Of a stretch of 64,000 bases of DNA, positions 37,584 through 46,936 are shown in pieces. Each line of letters begins with the position of its first letter. Positions within the stretch are counted from its first letter, which is position 1. Position numbers and translations under genes: made by a program. The notes under the pieces were generated by a model that worked only from the letters and a program-made list of their open reading frames with translations, was not told the origin of the DNA and ran no database searches. Source of the DNA: Fibrobacterota bacterium (GTDB taxonomy: Bacteria; Fibrobacterota; Chitinivibrionia; Chitinivibrionales; Chitinispirillaceae); assembly GCA_023459055.1 (NCBI GenBank), contig JAEWVR010000011.1, forward strand, positions 186,001-250,000. Reading direction: 5' to 3'.

Positions 37584-38603
37584 TTAAAACTGCTTCAGAA
37601 AACGCATATCGTTTTCGTAGAAAAGCCGTATGTCGTCAATACCGTATTTAAGAAGAGCGATACGTTCAATGCCTATACCAAATGCAAATCCGGTGTATTT
37701 TTCGCTGTCAATACCAACACTCTTAAAAACGTTGGGATGAACCATACCGGCACCAAGTACCTCAAGCCATCCGCTCTGTTTACAAATGCTGCAACCGTTA
37801 CCTTTGCAAAGGAAGCACTCAACGTCAATTTCTACGCTGGGCTCAGTGAAGGGAAAAAAGCTGGGGCGAATTTTGATTTTTGTTTTCTCATCGAAAAATC
37901 TTCTCGAAAACGCAAGCAGCGTTCCCTTCAGATCTGCAAAGCTCACGTTTTCATCAACATAAAGCCCCTCAAGCTGATGAAAAAGGCAATAACTGCGCGC
38001 ACTGATCTCCTCATTGCGATACACACGTCCAGGCATAATCGAACGGATCGGAGGCTTCTGATTTTCCATCACACGGATCTGTACCGGTGATGTATGCGTA
38101 CGGAGCAGTTCTTTTGCAGTAACATAAAAAGTATCCTGCATATCACGTGCAGGATGATGAGGCGGTGTATTAAGCGCCTCGAAATTGTAGTAATCGGTCT
38201 CAACTTCCGGACCATACGCAACAGTAAAACCCATACTTAAGAAAATATCACGAATCTCATTCCTGATATTCATAAGAGGATGCAGTGAACCTGCAGCAAA
38301 GGGGAAGCCTGGTAGTGTCGGGTCAAACGAGTTGTCAACCGGGACATCACTTCCCTTTTGCGAATGTAACAGATTGAATTTTTCCTCAATCTGTATACGA
38401 AGTTCATTTGCACCTGCACCAAACTGCTTGCGCTGATCTTCAGGAATATCCTTTACAGATTTAAGTAACTCACGGAGAATACCCTTTTTGCCAAGATACC
38501 TGACACGAAAGTTTTCAGCCGATGTTTCATCATTGACAGAAGCAAGCTCTGCTTCTGCCTCTTTGCGAATCTGTTCGAGATATTCCGGAGAACCACTACT
38601 CAT
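37584..38603 (-). CDS. pheS: Phenylalanyl-tRNA synthetase alpha subunit
   Basis: 339 residues, standard length. An N-terminal coiled coil is followed by the class II core: motif 2 in RVYRNEEISARSYCLFHQLEG, and motif 3 GIGIERIALLKYGIDDIR at the end. HPARDMQDTFY is the typical PheS substrate region. It lies 9 bases downstream of rplT. A four-cysteine knuckle (CFLCKGNGCSIC) follows the VEIDV strand, also common in PheS. Confidence 0.97.
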   Translation of the reverse strand: MSSGSPEYLEQIRKEAEAELASVNDETSAENFRVRYLGKKGILRELLKSVKDIPEDQRKQFGAGANELRIQIEEKFNLLHSQKGSDVPVDNSFDPTLPGFPFAAGSLHPLMNIRNEIRDIFLSMGFTVAYGPEVETDYYNFEALNTPPHHPARDMQDTFYVTAKELLRTHTSPVQIRVMENQKPPIRSIMPGRVYRNEEISARSYCLFHQLEGLYVDENVSFADLKGTLLAFSRRFFDEKTKIKIRPSFFPFTEPSVEIDVECFLCKGNGCSICKQSGWLEVLGAGMVHPNVFKSVGIDSEKYTGFAFGIGIERIALLKYGIDDIRLFYENDMRFLKQF

Positions 38604-38612
38604 ACCGTATCC

Positions 38613-38960
38613 TTATGCTTTTACTGTATCAATTAACTTCTTGAATGCATCGGGTTCATGAAGAGCGATATGTGCGAGGCTCTTTCTGTCAAGCTCAATG
38701 CCTTTTACCTTAAGAAGATTGATAAATGAGTTATACTTCAGCCCATGTTCACGAACTGCAGCATTAATACGCATAATCCACAGAGTGCGGAAGTTGCGTT
38801 TTTTCGCGCGGCGATCGCGAAATGCATAGTTACCACTGCGGTAGGACGTATCTTTTGCAATGGTATAACAATTACCACGACGATTGTAATAACCTTTAGT
38901 GGTCTTTAGTAATCTTTTACGCTTCGCACGTGATGCGACCCGGTTCTTCGCCCTTGGCAT
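38613..38960 (-). CDS. rplT: 50S ribosomal protein L20
   Basis: 115 residues from the ATG at 38960 (AAAGGAG 7 bases upstream). It starts with the conserved PRAKNRVASRAKRKR and shows GNYAFRDRRAKKRNFR and LWIMRINAA, all typical of L20. L20 binds 23S rRNA early in assembly and in several bacteria represses its own operon. Confidence 0.97.
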   Translation of the reverse strand: MPRAKNRVASRAKRKRLLKTTKGYYNRRGNCYTIAKDTSYRSGNYAFRDRRAKKRNFRTLWIMRINAAVREHGLKYNSFINLLKVKGIELDRKSLAHIALHEPDAFKKLIDTVKA

Positions 38961-39012
38961 GACAAACTCCTTTATAATTAATAATAATAACCAAACATTG
39001 CAGGCAATCTGC

Positions 39013-39207
39013 TTAAACAGCAATCATTGCACGAAACTTTTTCTCTACGCCTTTGTAAACAAGGGTACCCTGTCTCAGATTGCGTTTTCTTTTTCTTGAC
39101 TTTTTGTTAAGAATGTGGCTCTTATATGCCTTACCACGTTTAACATGACCGTTTGCAGTCAATGCAAAACGTTTCTTAGCACAGCTGCGGCTTTTCATTT
39201 TAGGCAT
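39013..39207 (-). CDS. rpmI: 50S ribosomal protein L35
   Basis: 64 residues, standard length, with the L35 pattern MPKMKSRSCAKKRF near the start and HILNKKSRKRKRNLRQ in the middle. It lies between infC and rplT as in most bacteria. Confidence 0.96.
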   Translation of the reverse strand: MPKMKSRSCAKKRFALTANGHVKRGKAYKSHILNKKSRKRKRNLRQGTLVYKGVEKKFRAMIAV

Positions 39208-39246
39208 GGAAACTGATCTCCCGTTTTATATGAACATACATTTTTA

Positions 39247-39882
39247 TTATTCTGAATCATCAGTATCAACGACATCCTCCACGAAATCGCCCTCAATGAG
39301 CTTTTTCTTTTCGGATTCCATTTTCTTAAGAACTTCTTTAATTTTCAATTTATCAGGTACAAAAATAGAGATCATATTACGGCCTTCCATCTTTGCTTCC
39401 AACTCGATTGTGCAAAGATCAATAAGGCCGGCAGTCATACGATTCAACACTTGCTGCCCAAGATCAATATGAGTAATCTCACGACCTCTGAATACTATCG
39501 TCGCCTTAACGCGATCACCCTTGATTAAAAACTTTCTTGCATGCTCCAGCTTAAAATTGAAATCGTGATCATCCGTGCCAGGATGAAGCTTGATCTCCTT
39601 AAGATGCATTACATGCTGCTTTTTCTTTGCTTCTTTTGCTTTCTTTGATTTTTCATATTTGAACTTACCATAGTCCATAATACGACAAACCGGAGGATCC
39701 GCAGTCGGCGCGATTTCAACAAGATCAAGTGACGCAGCCTCAGCTCTTGCAAGCGCATCGCTGACTGTCATTATTCCAACAGGTTCCCCGTTGTCATCTA
39801 TTACCCTAATTCTTGGTGAACGGATCTCAGTATTGATCCGCGTATCATCTCTTGTTTGTTGTGGCCGAAACTTGCTATTAAT
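39247..39882 (-). CDS. infC: Translation initiation factor IF-3, starting at an ATT codon
   Basis: 211 residues if translation begins at ATT (39880-39882). The first in-frame ATG (39771) would delete the conserved N-terminal segment INTEIRSPRIRVIDD...EPVGIM, part of the IF-3 N domain. Between the in-frame TAG at 39892-39894 and that ATG there is no ATG, GTG or TTG, whereas AGGAGG (39888-39893) stands 5 bases before the ATT. IF-3 rejects rare start codons, so an AUU start gives feedback control, as known for E. coli infC. The C domain is complete (KEIKLHPGTDDHDF, FRGREITH), with an acidic tail (EDVVDTDDSE). It follows thrS by 16 bases. Confidence 0.95.
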   Translation of the reverse strand: MNSKFRPQQTRDDTRINTEIRSPRIRVIDDNGEPVGIMTVSDALARAEAASLDLVEIAPTADPPVCRIMDYGKFKYEKSKKAKEAKKKQHVMHLKEIKLHPGTDDHDFNFKLEHARKFLIKGDRVKATIVFRGREITHIDLGQQVLNRMTAGLIDLCTIELEAKMEGRNMISIFVPDKLKIKEVLKKMESEKKKLIEGDFVEDVVDTDDSE

Positions 39883-39893
39883 AACTTCCTCCT
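39880..39893 (-). promoter_or_regulatory. infC ribosome site and ATT start codon
   Basis: AGGAGG (39888-39893), five bases AAGTT, then ATT. Strong SD and rare start codon together are the known design for IF-3 autocontrol. Confidence 0.85.
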
Positions 39894-39898
39894 AAGAT

Positions 39899-41806
39899 TT
39901 AAAGACTGTTATGACCGGGTACATTTTCACTCCTGAGCTTACTGATGAACTCATCAAGTGTGATAGAACCAAGATCACCTTTTCCATGACGACGCAGAGA
40001 AACAGCATTGTTATCAAGCTCTTTCTCACCAATAATTGCCATATATGGAATTTTCTTAACTTCTGATTCACGAATTTTGTAATTAACTTTCTCACTGCGG
40101 TCATCAATTTCAACCCTGATCCCGGAGTCCCGCAGCTTCTCTGCAACAACCTTACAATGATCAAGAAATCTGTCTGCTATTGGCAGTATTTTTACCTGAA
40201 CCGGTGCAAGCCATAATGGAAGTGCACCACCATAATTTTCAAGCAGAATACCGATAAAACGTTCGATTGATCCAAGCAGTGCACGATGAATCATAACCGG
40301 ACGCTGCTTTGTTCCATTTGCTGCCGCATATTCGATCCCGAAACGCTCCGGCATACTGAAATCAAGCTGAATTGTTCCACACTGCCAGCTGCGCTTGATC
40401 ACATCCTGAATATGAAAATCGATCTTAGGACCGTAAAATGCTCCATCACCGGGATTCAACTGATACTTGATCTTTTCACGCTCAAGAACATTTTTAAGCG
40501 CTGTTTCTGCCTTGTCCCACATTTCCAGAGAACCAATATATTTCTCAGGACGAGTCGAAAGCTCCATTTTATAATTTTCAAAACCAAATGTTTTGTATAT
40601 TTTCATGATAAAGGCTATAACAACGGCTATCTGTTCTTCAATCTGTTCAGGCAGACAGAAAATATGCGCATCATCCTGAGTAAACTGACGAACCCTGAAA
40701 AGCCCATGCAATGCACTTGCTTTTTCATGACGATGCACGAGACCAAACTCACACATCTTTATCGGAAATTCACGATATGAATGAGGTGTAGAACTGTATA
40801 CAAGCAGCCCGCCCGGACAGTTCATCGGCTTTACAGCATGAATAGATTCATCAATTGTCGTGAAGTACATGTTTTCACGGTATTTATCCCAGTGACCGCT
40901 TTTATGCCAGAGCTCTTCATTAAGGATAACCGGCGTTTTAACTTCCTGGTATCCGGCTTTAATATGCTCTCTGCGACAGTAATCGAGTATTGTATTGTAA
41001 AGAACCATACCGTTTGCATGCCAGAAGGGAAATCCGACACCCTCCTGATGAAACGAGAACAGTTCAAGTTCTTTTCCAAGACGGCGATGATCGCGCTTTA
41101 AAGCTTCTTCAAGCATTGTCACATGCTCATCTAGCATTGACTGTTTCGGAAATGATATTCCATAAATACGCTGAAGCATCTTGTTTTTCTCACTGCCGCG
41201 CCAGTAGGCTCCTGCAATGGAAAACAGCTTTATCGCTTTGACAAGACCGGTATTAGGAAGATGAGGACCGCGGCAGAGATCCTTCCACTCACCCTGTGTA
41301 TAAAAAGAGGGATTACCTTCAATATCAGAAAGCAATTCCACCTTGTAAATCTCTTTCTTTGCTTCAAAATAAGCGCGTGCATCAGCAGCACTCATTTCAC
41401 TTCTGACAACATCCATCTTACGGGATGCGATCTCTTTTGCTTTCGCCTCGATCTTTACGAGATCTTCAGGAGTAAACGGCGTTTCAACATCAAAATCATA
41501 ATAGAATCCGCTGTCAATAGCAGGACCAATCGCAAGCTTTGCTGATGGAAACAGTTCCTGAACCGCCTGAGCGAGAATATGCGATGATGAATGCCAGAAA
41601 ACAGATTTTCCATCAGGAGAATCGAAGGTGACTATTTCAACCTGATCATTTTCCTGTAACGGACGGGTTATATCAACCAGTGCGCCATTGACTTTTGCAG
41701 CAACAGCGGCTTGTGCAAGTTTAGGACTCAATGATTTTGCAAGATCAAGTGATGTTGCACCTGCATTAAGCTCTTTAACACTGCCATCCGGTAATCTGAT
41801 ATTCAT
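39899..41806 (-). CDS. thrS: Threonyl-tRNA synthetase
   Basis: 635 residues from the ATG at 41806 (an in-frame TTG six codons earlier is an alternative). An N-terminal TGS domain (1-60) is followed by the editing domain with HSSSHILAQAV and the class II core: motif 2 near FGLVHRHEKASALHGLFRVRQF, motif 3 near MIHRALLGSIERFIGILLE, and zinc ligands expected at KPMNCPGG. The anticodon-binding domain ends the protein. It opens the leftward translation cluster, about 95 bp downstream of tRNA-Val. Confidence 0.97.
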   Translation of the reverse strand: MNIRLPDGSVKELNAGATSLDLAKSLSPKLAQAAVAAKVNGALVDITRPLQENDQVEIVTFDSPDGKSVFWHSSSHILAQAVQELFPSAKLAIGPAIDSGFYYDFDVETPFTPEDLVKIEAKAKEIASRKMDVVRSEMSAADARAYFEAKKEIYKVELLSDIEGNPSFYTQGEWKDLCRGPHLPNTGLVKAIKLFSIAGAYWRGSEKNKMLQRIYGISFPKQSMLDEHVTMLEEALKRDHRRLGKELELFSFHQEGVGFPFWHANGMVLYNTILDYCRREHIKAGYQEVKTPVILNEELWHKSGHWDKYRENMYFTTIDESIHAVKPMNCPGGLLVYSSTPHSYREFPIKMCEFGLVHRHEKASALHGLFRVRQFTQDDAHIFCLPEQIEEQIAVVIAFIMKIYKTFGFENYKMELSTRPEKYIGSLEMWDKAETALKNVLEREKIKYQLNPGDGAFYGPKIDFHIQDVIKRSWQCGTIQLDFSMPERFGIEYAAANGTKQRPVMIHRALLGSIERFIGILLENYGGALPLWLAPVQVKILPIADRFLDHCKVVAEKLRDSGIRVEIDDRSEKVNYKIRESEVKKIPYMAIIGEKELDNNAVSLRRHGKGDLGSITLDEFISKLRSENVPGHNSL

Positions 41807-41900
41807 AATAGTAACCCGGTACAAAGTACCTTTTATAAATAGTACAAGCCACCTTCCACCCCCTCAATATACCAAGGAAGAACGGAACGAGGCATAAAAA

Positions 41901-41974
41901 TGGGCGTTACTGGACTCGAACCAGTGACCCCTACCATGTCAAGGTAGTACTCTAACCAACTGAGCTAAACGCCC
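41901..41974 (-). tRNA. tRNA-Val(GAC)
   Basis: A 74-nt cloverleaf on the minus strand: acceptor GGGCGTT/AACGCCC, D arm TAGCTCAGTTGGTTAGAGTA, anticodon stem CTACC/GGTAG with loop TTGACAT (anticodon GAC), T arm CACTGG-TTCGAGT-CCAGT. No encoded CCA. It is oriented toward thrS and may share its transcript. Confidence 0.95.
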
Positions 41975-42443
41975 GAACATCTCTTATTGTGATCACCCGT
42001 ACAATCATATGATTTAAAACGAGTTGAAAATTCCTGACAGGAAAGTATCCACAATCAGAAGACATATAAAATATGTTTTTGGCAAATTGAAGTCAACCAA
42101 AAGTTGCGATTTTTTTGTGAGAGTTTTTTGGGTAGCAAGGAGCACGTAGCAGGTAGTAAGCATGAAAATCCGCATATCCAGTACTGAAGTTTTTCGGCTT
42201 TAATGATTTATGTTCTGATACAATTCTTATCTTGATTCGAATTTTTAATCAATGATGTTCGACCGAACCTAAAAGTCATGATTATTCTTGATCTGCTTTA
42301 AAATATTTAATATTTTAACTTGCATCACCTTAAAATTTTTTGTTTCATTTGTTTAGGTTTTATTTGATACCAAAAAATCCGTTTTAGAGTCAGGTGGATG
42401 TATCACCCATAAATGAAGTTGTAGTAAAAGGAGAGCTGTTTTC
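41975..42443. other. Intergenic region upstream of the 1400-residue lipoprotein
   Basis: 469 bp. Four degenerate copies of a GTAGCAA heptamer lie at 42132-42159, related to the array at 61.67 kb. AT-rich sequence follows. AAAGGAG stands before the downstream ATG. No gene is seen. Confidence 0.45.
42132..42159 (+). repeat. Degenerate GTAGCAA heptamer array (4 units)
   Basis: Units GTAGCAA, GGAGCAC, GTAGCAG and GTAGTAA in a row. The same heptamer occurs as eight perfect copies at 61668-61723. Confidence 0.6.
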
Positions 42444-45400
42444 ATGTCTTTTTTAAAACGTTTCACTACAGTCCTGTTACCGTTAATGATTACTGCAGTA
42501 ATTTTTTACTGCGGCACTCTGCCGGAAAATCCCACGGATCCATCAAACACAGCAATATCTGTTGTAATAAAAACAACCGATGGGAAGATTCTCACAAATT
42601 CACTTGCCGATACAGTGAATAAAAAATTCCTTATCGGAGCAGCTTTAAGAATTCCCGAGAATTTTGACTCAATCCGGCTATCAATTGCTTTTAAAAATGA
42701 TACCATTCTCGATACCATGTTTATACTTTCTGAAAAAACGAAATCCTATTTTGATACACTCTGGATAGAACAGACACTATTCTCTCCGGGGATCTATTAT
42801 GCTACATTTAAACCCTACACTAATCTGAATACAAATCTTAGCCCTGCAACTATTGATATAATGATGGTTGAAGCGGATATTATGCCCGAAAATCACAAAC
42901 CGTCAATCAGCGTTTCCGGTAACACCATTTTTAAGCCTGGTGATACATGCGTACTTTCTATTACAAAAACCGATCCCGATACAAAACAGCTTCTTACAAC
43001 ATCAGTAAAGGGCAAACCTGAAGGTTCTTTACTAAAAGACAATAAATTCACATGGGTCATTCCTCCAATATTTACTGGCAGAGATACAATTCTGTTTATT
43101 GTTAGTGACAATGGATATCCACAGGAATCAGATTCGCAAACCGTTGTGATTACGGTTACGTCAACTCCGCATGCACCACTCATATCTATTTCAGGTGACA
43201 GTATCGTAAAACCTCTTGAAACATGCAGATTAACAATTCATACATCAGATAAGGATTCCGGACAGCTGCTTGCTGTAACCATGGCAGGACAACCTGAGGG
43301 AGCAGTACTTGTAAACGATTCACTATTTACATGGACAGCACCCAATGTTACATCGGCAAAACACACAGTTACATTTACGGTTACCGACAATGGCATTCCT
43401 CCGTTGAGCACTTCAGCAAGTGTTACTATTCAGGTTTCTTCTGACTCAGATACACAAAATAAGACATACACTGTTACCTATAACGGAAATGGCAGCACAA
43501 TTGGAACTGTTCCTGTGGATACGAATAAATATATAAGTGGAGCACCTGTCACAGTCGCAGCTGCGGGTACGCTAGTTAAAACCGGCAGTACGTTTACAGG
43601 GTGGAACACCAACGCTGCCGGTACCGGTGTTGCCAGAGCTGCGGGAACTTTATATTCAATAGGTGCAGCAAATGACACACTTTATGCTCAATGGACAACA
43701 AATCCGACATATACTGTTACTTATCTTGGAAATGGCAGCACAAGCGGAACTGCTCCTGTGGACTCAAACAAATATATTAGCGGTGCATCTGTTACTGTCG
43801 CCACAGCAGGATCACTTGTCAAGACCGGAAGCACATTTACAGGGTGGAACACCAACGCTGCCGGTACCGGTATTGCGAGGGCTGCGGGAAGCACTTATGC
43901 AATAGGTGCTGTAAATGACACACTATATGCCCAGTGGACAACAAACCCGACATATTCAGTTACCTATATCGGAAATGGTAGCACAAGCGGAACTGTTCCA
44001 GTAGATTCAAATAAATATGTGAGCGGAGCATCGGTCACTGTAGCTGCTGCGGGTACGCTTGTTAAAACCGGAAGTACATTTACAGGGTGGAACACCAACG
44101 CTGCCGGTACCGGCATTGCCAGAGCTGCTGGAAGTGCTTATGCAATTAGTGCTGCAAATGATACCCTTTATGCGCAATGGACACAAAATCCGACCTTTAC
44201 TGTTACCTACAATGGAAACGGAAGCACAAGTGGTTCTGTACCTGTTGATGCTAACAGATATATAAGTGGAGCATCGGTCACTGTAGCTGCAGCAGGTACA
44301 CTGGTGAAAACCGGCAGTACCTTTGCAGGTTGGAATACTAATGCTGCAGGTACCGGCACAGCAAGGGCTGCGGGAAGTGCTTATGTAATTGGTGCTGCAA
44401 ATGATACTCTTTATGCGCAGTGGACGCAAAACCCGACATTTACTGTTACCTACATCGGAAACGGTAACACAAGTGGTTCTGTTCCTGTTGATGCTAACAG
44501 ATATTTAAGTGGAGCATCGGTCACTGTTGCTGCCGCAGGCACACTTGTAAAAACCGGTAGTACCTTTGCTGGATGGAACACTAATGCTGCTGGTACCGGT
44601 ACTGCACGGGCTGCAGCAAGTACATATGCAATTGGTGCTGCAAATGATACTCTTTATGCGCAGTGGACGCAAAACCCGACATTTACTGTTACCTACATCG
44701 GAAACGGCAGCACAAGTGGTTCTGTTCCTGTTGATGCTAACAGATATTTAAGTGGAGCGTCGGTCACTGTCGCTGCTGCAGGTACACTGGTGAAAACCGG
44801 TAGTACCTTTGCTGGTTGGAACACTAATGCTGCAGGTACCGGTACTACACGGGTTGCGGGAAGTGCTTATGCAATAGGTGCAGCAAATGATACTCTTTAT
44901 GCACAATGGAAAGTAAAGCAGTACAGTGTTATCTACGATGACAATGATGCAAGTGGAGGAACTGTGCCATCTGACGCAATCCGACACGACTCTGCATCTA
45001 CTGTTACCGTTATGGCAAATACAGGAAGTCTCGTAAAGACAGGATACATTTTCGATGGATGGAACACAGCCGCAGACGGTAAAGGTACAACTTATACAGC
45101 AGGAACTGGTACTTTTGCGATAACCGCAGATATAACTCTGTTTGCAAAGTGGAAAATTAAAACATACACGCTCAGATACGATGGCAATGGAAACACAGGT
45201 GGAGATGTTCCGGATGATGCAGTCTATGATTCCAATACAACAGTCACTGTAGCAGGCAATATAAATGGTCTTGTAAAAGGCGGATTTGACTTCAATGGCT
45301 GGAATACAAAAGCCAACGGAAGCGGTGTTGCAATGGCTGCCGCATCAACATTTAAAATAAAATCTGATACAACACTATTTGCCCAATGGACAGTTAAAAA

Positions 45401-46646
45401 ATACAATCTGACAATTGAGACTCCAGTTAATGGCACAACAAATCTTTCAGGAATTGTAAGTGTGGATTCCGCCGTCGCAAAATCAATTACCGCCACACCA
45501 TCAACCGGATATAAGTTCAAATGTTGGAGAGTTGTGTCAGGGACTGCACAAATAACCGATACTACATTAGCAACTACAACGGTAACACTTACAAAAGGCA
45601 ATGCAACAATAAAGGCCGTGTTTACCGGTTTGACGTTCAGCAAAACAGTAGGATTCAGTGAATATGCTTACATCTCATACCCCTCTATTACACAAGGCAA
45701 TGACGGATCTTATTATTTGGCATTTTGCGGAGGCGATGCCGATTTTGAGTATACTGCAGCAGTCATGAAACTTGACATAAATGGAGCAACTGTTTGGAAA
45801 CAGGAATACGGTAGTGGAAACAATTTAATTTTATACTCAATACGTAAAACGTCAGATGGTTGCCTTTTGGTATGTGGTACGTGGAATTCCTACATGCATT
45901 TATGGAAAATCGCATCTAATAAAAATCAAGTTTTTTCCAAAGATGCTGGGGGTGAATATACCGGTGGGAAAGTTGCATTTGAGACAAGCGACGGAGGCTA
46001 TGTTATTGCAGGTGATAGCAGTGGTGCATATGTTAGAAAAACCGGATCGTTGGTCTACGATGGAAAATGGGCGAAATCGATTACTGGAAACATGACATTA
46101 CACGATGGGCAGGAAACAAAAGATGGGGGTTATGTTTTTACTGGCGATGATTATGGTTTAAACGTTACCAAAACAGACGCCAATGGTACGGTTACATGGC
46201 AGAAATCATTTGAGGGTTTTTCTGGTGGTGGTGGTACCTCAATACGTCAAACAACCGATGGAGGTTACATTATTGGTGGACAAGGTGGCAAGTATGGCGA
46301 AACCCCATATTCAAGTGGCTTAATAAAAATTTCATCAAGCGGATCAATTGAATGGCAAAAAAAGAACACAATCGGAAGCGGCATTAAAGTAGTACGTCAG
46401 ACAGCAGATGGCGGTTATGTGTATCTAGGCACAACTGAAGTTTCTGGTGCCGGTGGCACTGACCTGTATTTAGTAAAAACAGACGCCAGTGGTGAAATTA
46501 CATGGAGTAAAACGTTTGGAAACGAGGGGTGGGATTCCGCTTATGGTATGGAAATATGTACTGATGGCGGATTTATTATTGTCGGAGGTACAAGTGATAG
46601 TAAATGTATGGTTATCAAAACCGATGAAAATGGCAATGTAGAATAA
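42444..46646 (+). CDS. Giant surface lipoprotein with eight InlB-type repeats and a beta-propeller
   Basis: 1400 residues. A lipoprotein signal ends at Cys23 (VIFYC). An N-terminal domain of about 110 residues also occurs in the FISUMP lipoprotein at 29.2 kb; two Ig-like domains follow (SISVSGNTIFKPGDTC, ISISGDSIVKPLETC). Residues about 340-985 hold eight InlB-type repeats; the first six are 81 residues each, with identical spacing and very similar sequence (PVD-NKY-SGA, LVKTGSTF-GWNTNAAGTG, LYAQW). A related but different repeat comes next, then a C-terminal region with about six DGGYVI-G units of roughly 50 residues, a likely beta-propeller. It probably projects a binding propeller from the surface on a repeat stalk. 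Confidence 0.87.
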   Translation: MSFLKRFTTVLLPLMITAVIFYCGTLPENPTDPSNTAISVVIKTTDGKILTNSLADTVNKKFLIGAALRIPENFDSIRLSIAFKNDTILDTMFILSEKTKSYFDTLWIEQTLFSPGIYYATFKPYTNLNTNLSPATIDIMMVEADIMPENHKPSISVSGNTIFKPGDTCVLSITKTDPDTKQLLTTSVKGKPEGSLLKDNKFTWVIPPIFTGRDTILFIVSDNGYPQESDSQTVVITVTSTPHAPLISISGDSIVKPLETCRLTIHTSDKDSGQLLAVTMAGQPEGAVLVNDSLFTWTAPNVTSAKHTVTFTVTDNGIPPLSTSASVTIQVSSDSDTQNKTYTVTYNGNGSTIGTVPVDTNKYISGAPVTVAAAGTLVKTGSTFTGWNTNAAGTGVARAAGTLYSIGAANDTLYAQWTTNPTYTVTYLGNGSTSGTAPVDSNKYISGASVTVATAGSLVKTGSTFTGWNTNAAGTGIARAAGSTYAIGAVNDTLYAQWTTNPTYSVTYIGNGSTSGTVPVDSNKYVSGASVTVAAAGTLVKTGSTFTGWNTNAAGTGIARAAGSAYAISAANDTLYAQWTQNPTFTVTYNGNGSTSGSVPVDANRYISGASVTVAAAGTLVKTGSTFAGWNTNAAGTGTARAAGSAYVIGAANDTLYAQWTQNPTFTVTYIGNGNTSGSVPVDANRYLSGASVTVAAAGTLVKTGSTFAGWNTNAAGTGTARAAASTYAIGAANDTLYAQWTQNPTFTVTYIGNGSTSGSVPVDANRYLSGASVTVAAAGTLVKTGSTFAGWNTNAAGTGTTRVAGSAYAIGAANDTLYAQWKVKQYSVIYDDNDASGGTVPSDAIRHDSASTVTVMANTGSLVKTGYIFDGWNTAADGKGTTYTAGTGTFAITADITLFAKWKIKTYTLRYDGNGNTGGDVPDDAVYDSNTTVTVAGNINGLVKGGFDFNGWNTKANGSGVAMAAASTFKIKSDTTLFAQWTVKKYNLTIETPVNGTTNLSGIVSVDSAVAKSITATPSTGYKFKCWRVVSGTAQITDTTLATTTVTLTKGNATIKAVFTGLTFSKTVGFSEYAYISYPSITQGNDGSYYLAFCGGDADFEYTAAVMKLDINGATVWKQEYGSGNNLILYSIRKTSDGCLLVCGTWNSYMHLWKIASNKNQVFSKDAGGEYTGGKVAFETSDGGYVIAGDSSGAYVRKTGSLVYDGKWAKSITGNMTLHDGQETKDGGYVFTGDDYGLNVTKTDANGTVTWQKSFEGFSGGGGTSIRQTTDGGYIIGGQGGKYGETPYSSGLIKISSSGSIEWQKKNTIGSGIKVVRQTADGGYVYLGTTEVSGAGGTDLYLVKTDASGEITWSKTFGNEGWDSAYGMEICTDGGFIIVGGTSDSKCMVIKTDENGNVE
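43467..44921 (+). repeat. Six 243-bp tandem repeats inside the lipoprotein gene
   Basis: Units begin at 43467, 43710, 43953, 44196, 44439 and 44682, exactly 243 bp apart, with high DNA identity. Two more divergent units follow. The near-identity points to recent unequal exchange or slippage, so copy number may vary between strains. Confidence 0.9.
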
Positions 46647-46936
46647 GTCCTATTATTTTGAAACAGATAATCCGGCCAGAAATTCTTCTGGCCGGATTAT
46701 CTGAAAAAATTGTAAGAAGTGAATTTTTACCAGATCCTTTGAACGCATACCATAAGCCCTCCCTTACGGTCAGGCCTCGGAATTGTGATTAGCATCGGGC
46801 AATAACAAACGGATGATCATTTCGCCGTCTCTTCCCGCGTAGGTGATAATCTGTACTCAGACAGTAAGCAGCCTGGAAAGTGTTTTTTCAATTTTTTGAT
46901 ATCATCAAACTTACATGAACTTGAATCTGAAATCCA
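46647..46936. other. Convergent intergenic region with long terminator
   Basis: 290 bp between the converging lipoprotein and GH8 genes. A hairpin of 18 bp (46664-46703) is the only clear element. The rest (about 46740-46900) is more GC-rich than its surroundings but shows no intact frame. Confidence 0.4.
46664..46703. terminator. 18-bp perfect hairpin between convergent genes
   Basis: Arms 46664-46681 and 46686-46703 pair perfectly around a 4-base loop (ATTC). On the minus strand it is followed by TTTCAAAA, so it best suits the GH8 gene; it could also stop the plus-strand lipoprotein transcript. Confidence 0.7.

Noticed and set aside
43478..44987. Long antisense frames within the InlB repeats
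   Set aside because: Periodic shadows caused by the 243-bp repeat; low-complexity Ser/Thr/Cys content and no ribosome sites.
46740..46900. Possible transposase remnant between the lipoprotein and GH8 genes
   Set aside because: Composition differs somewhat from the surroundings, but all frames are broken and no transposase motif could be read.
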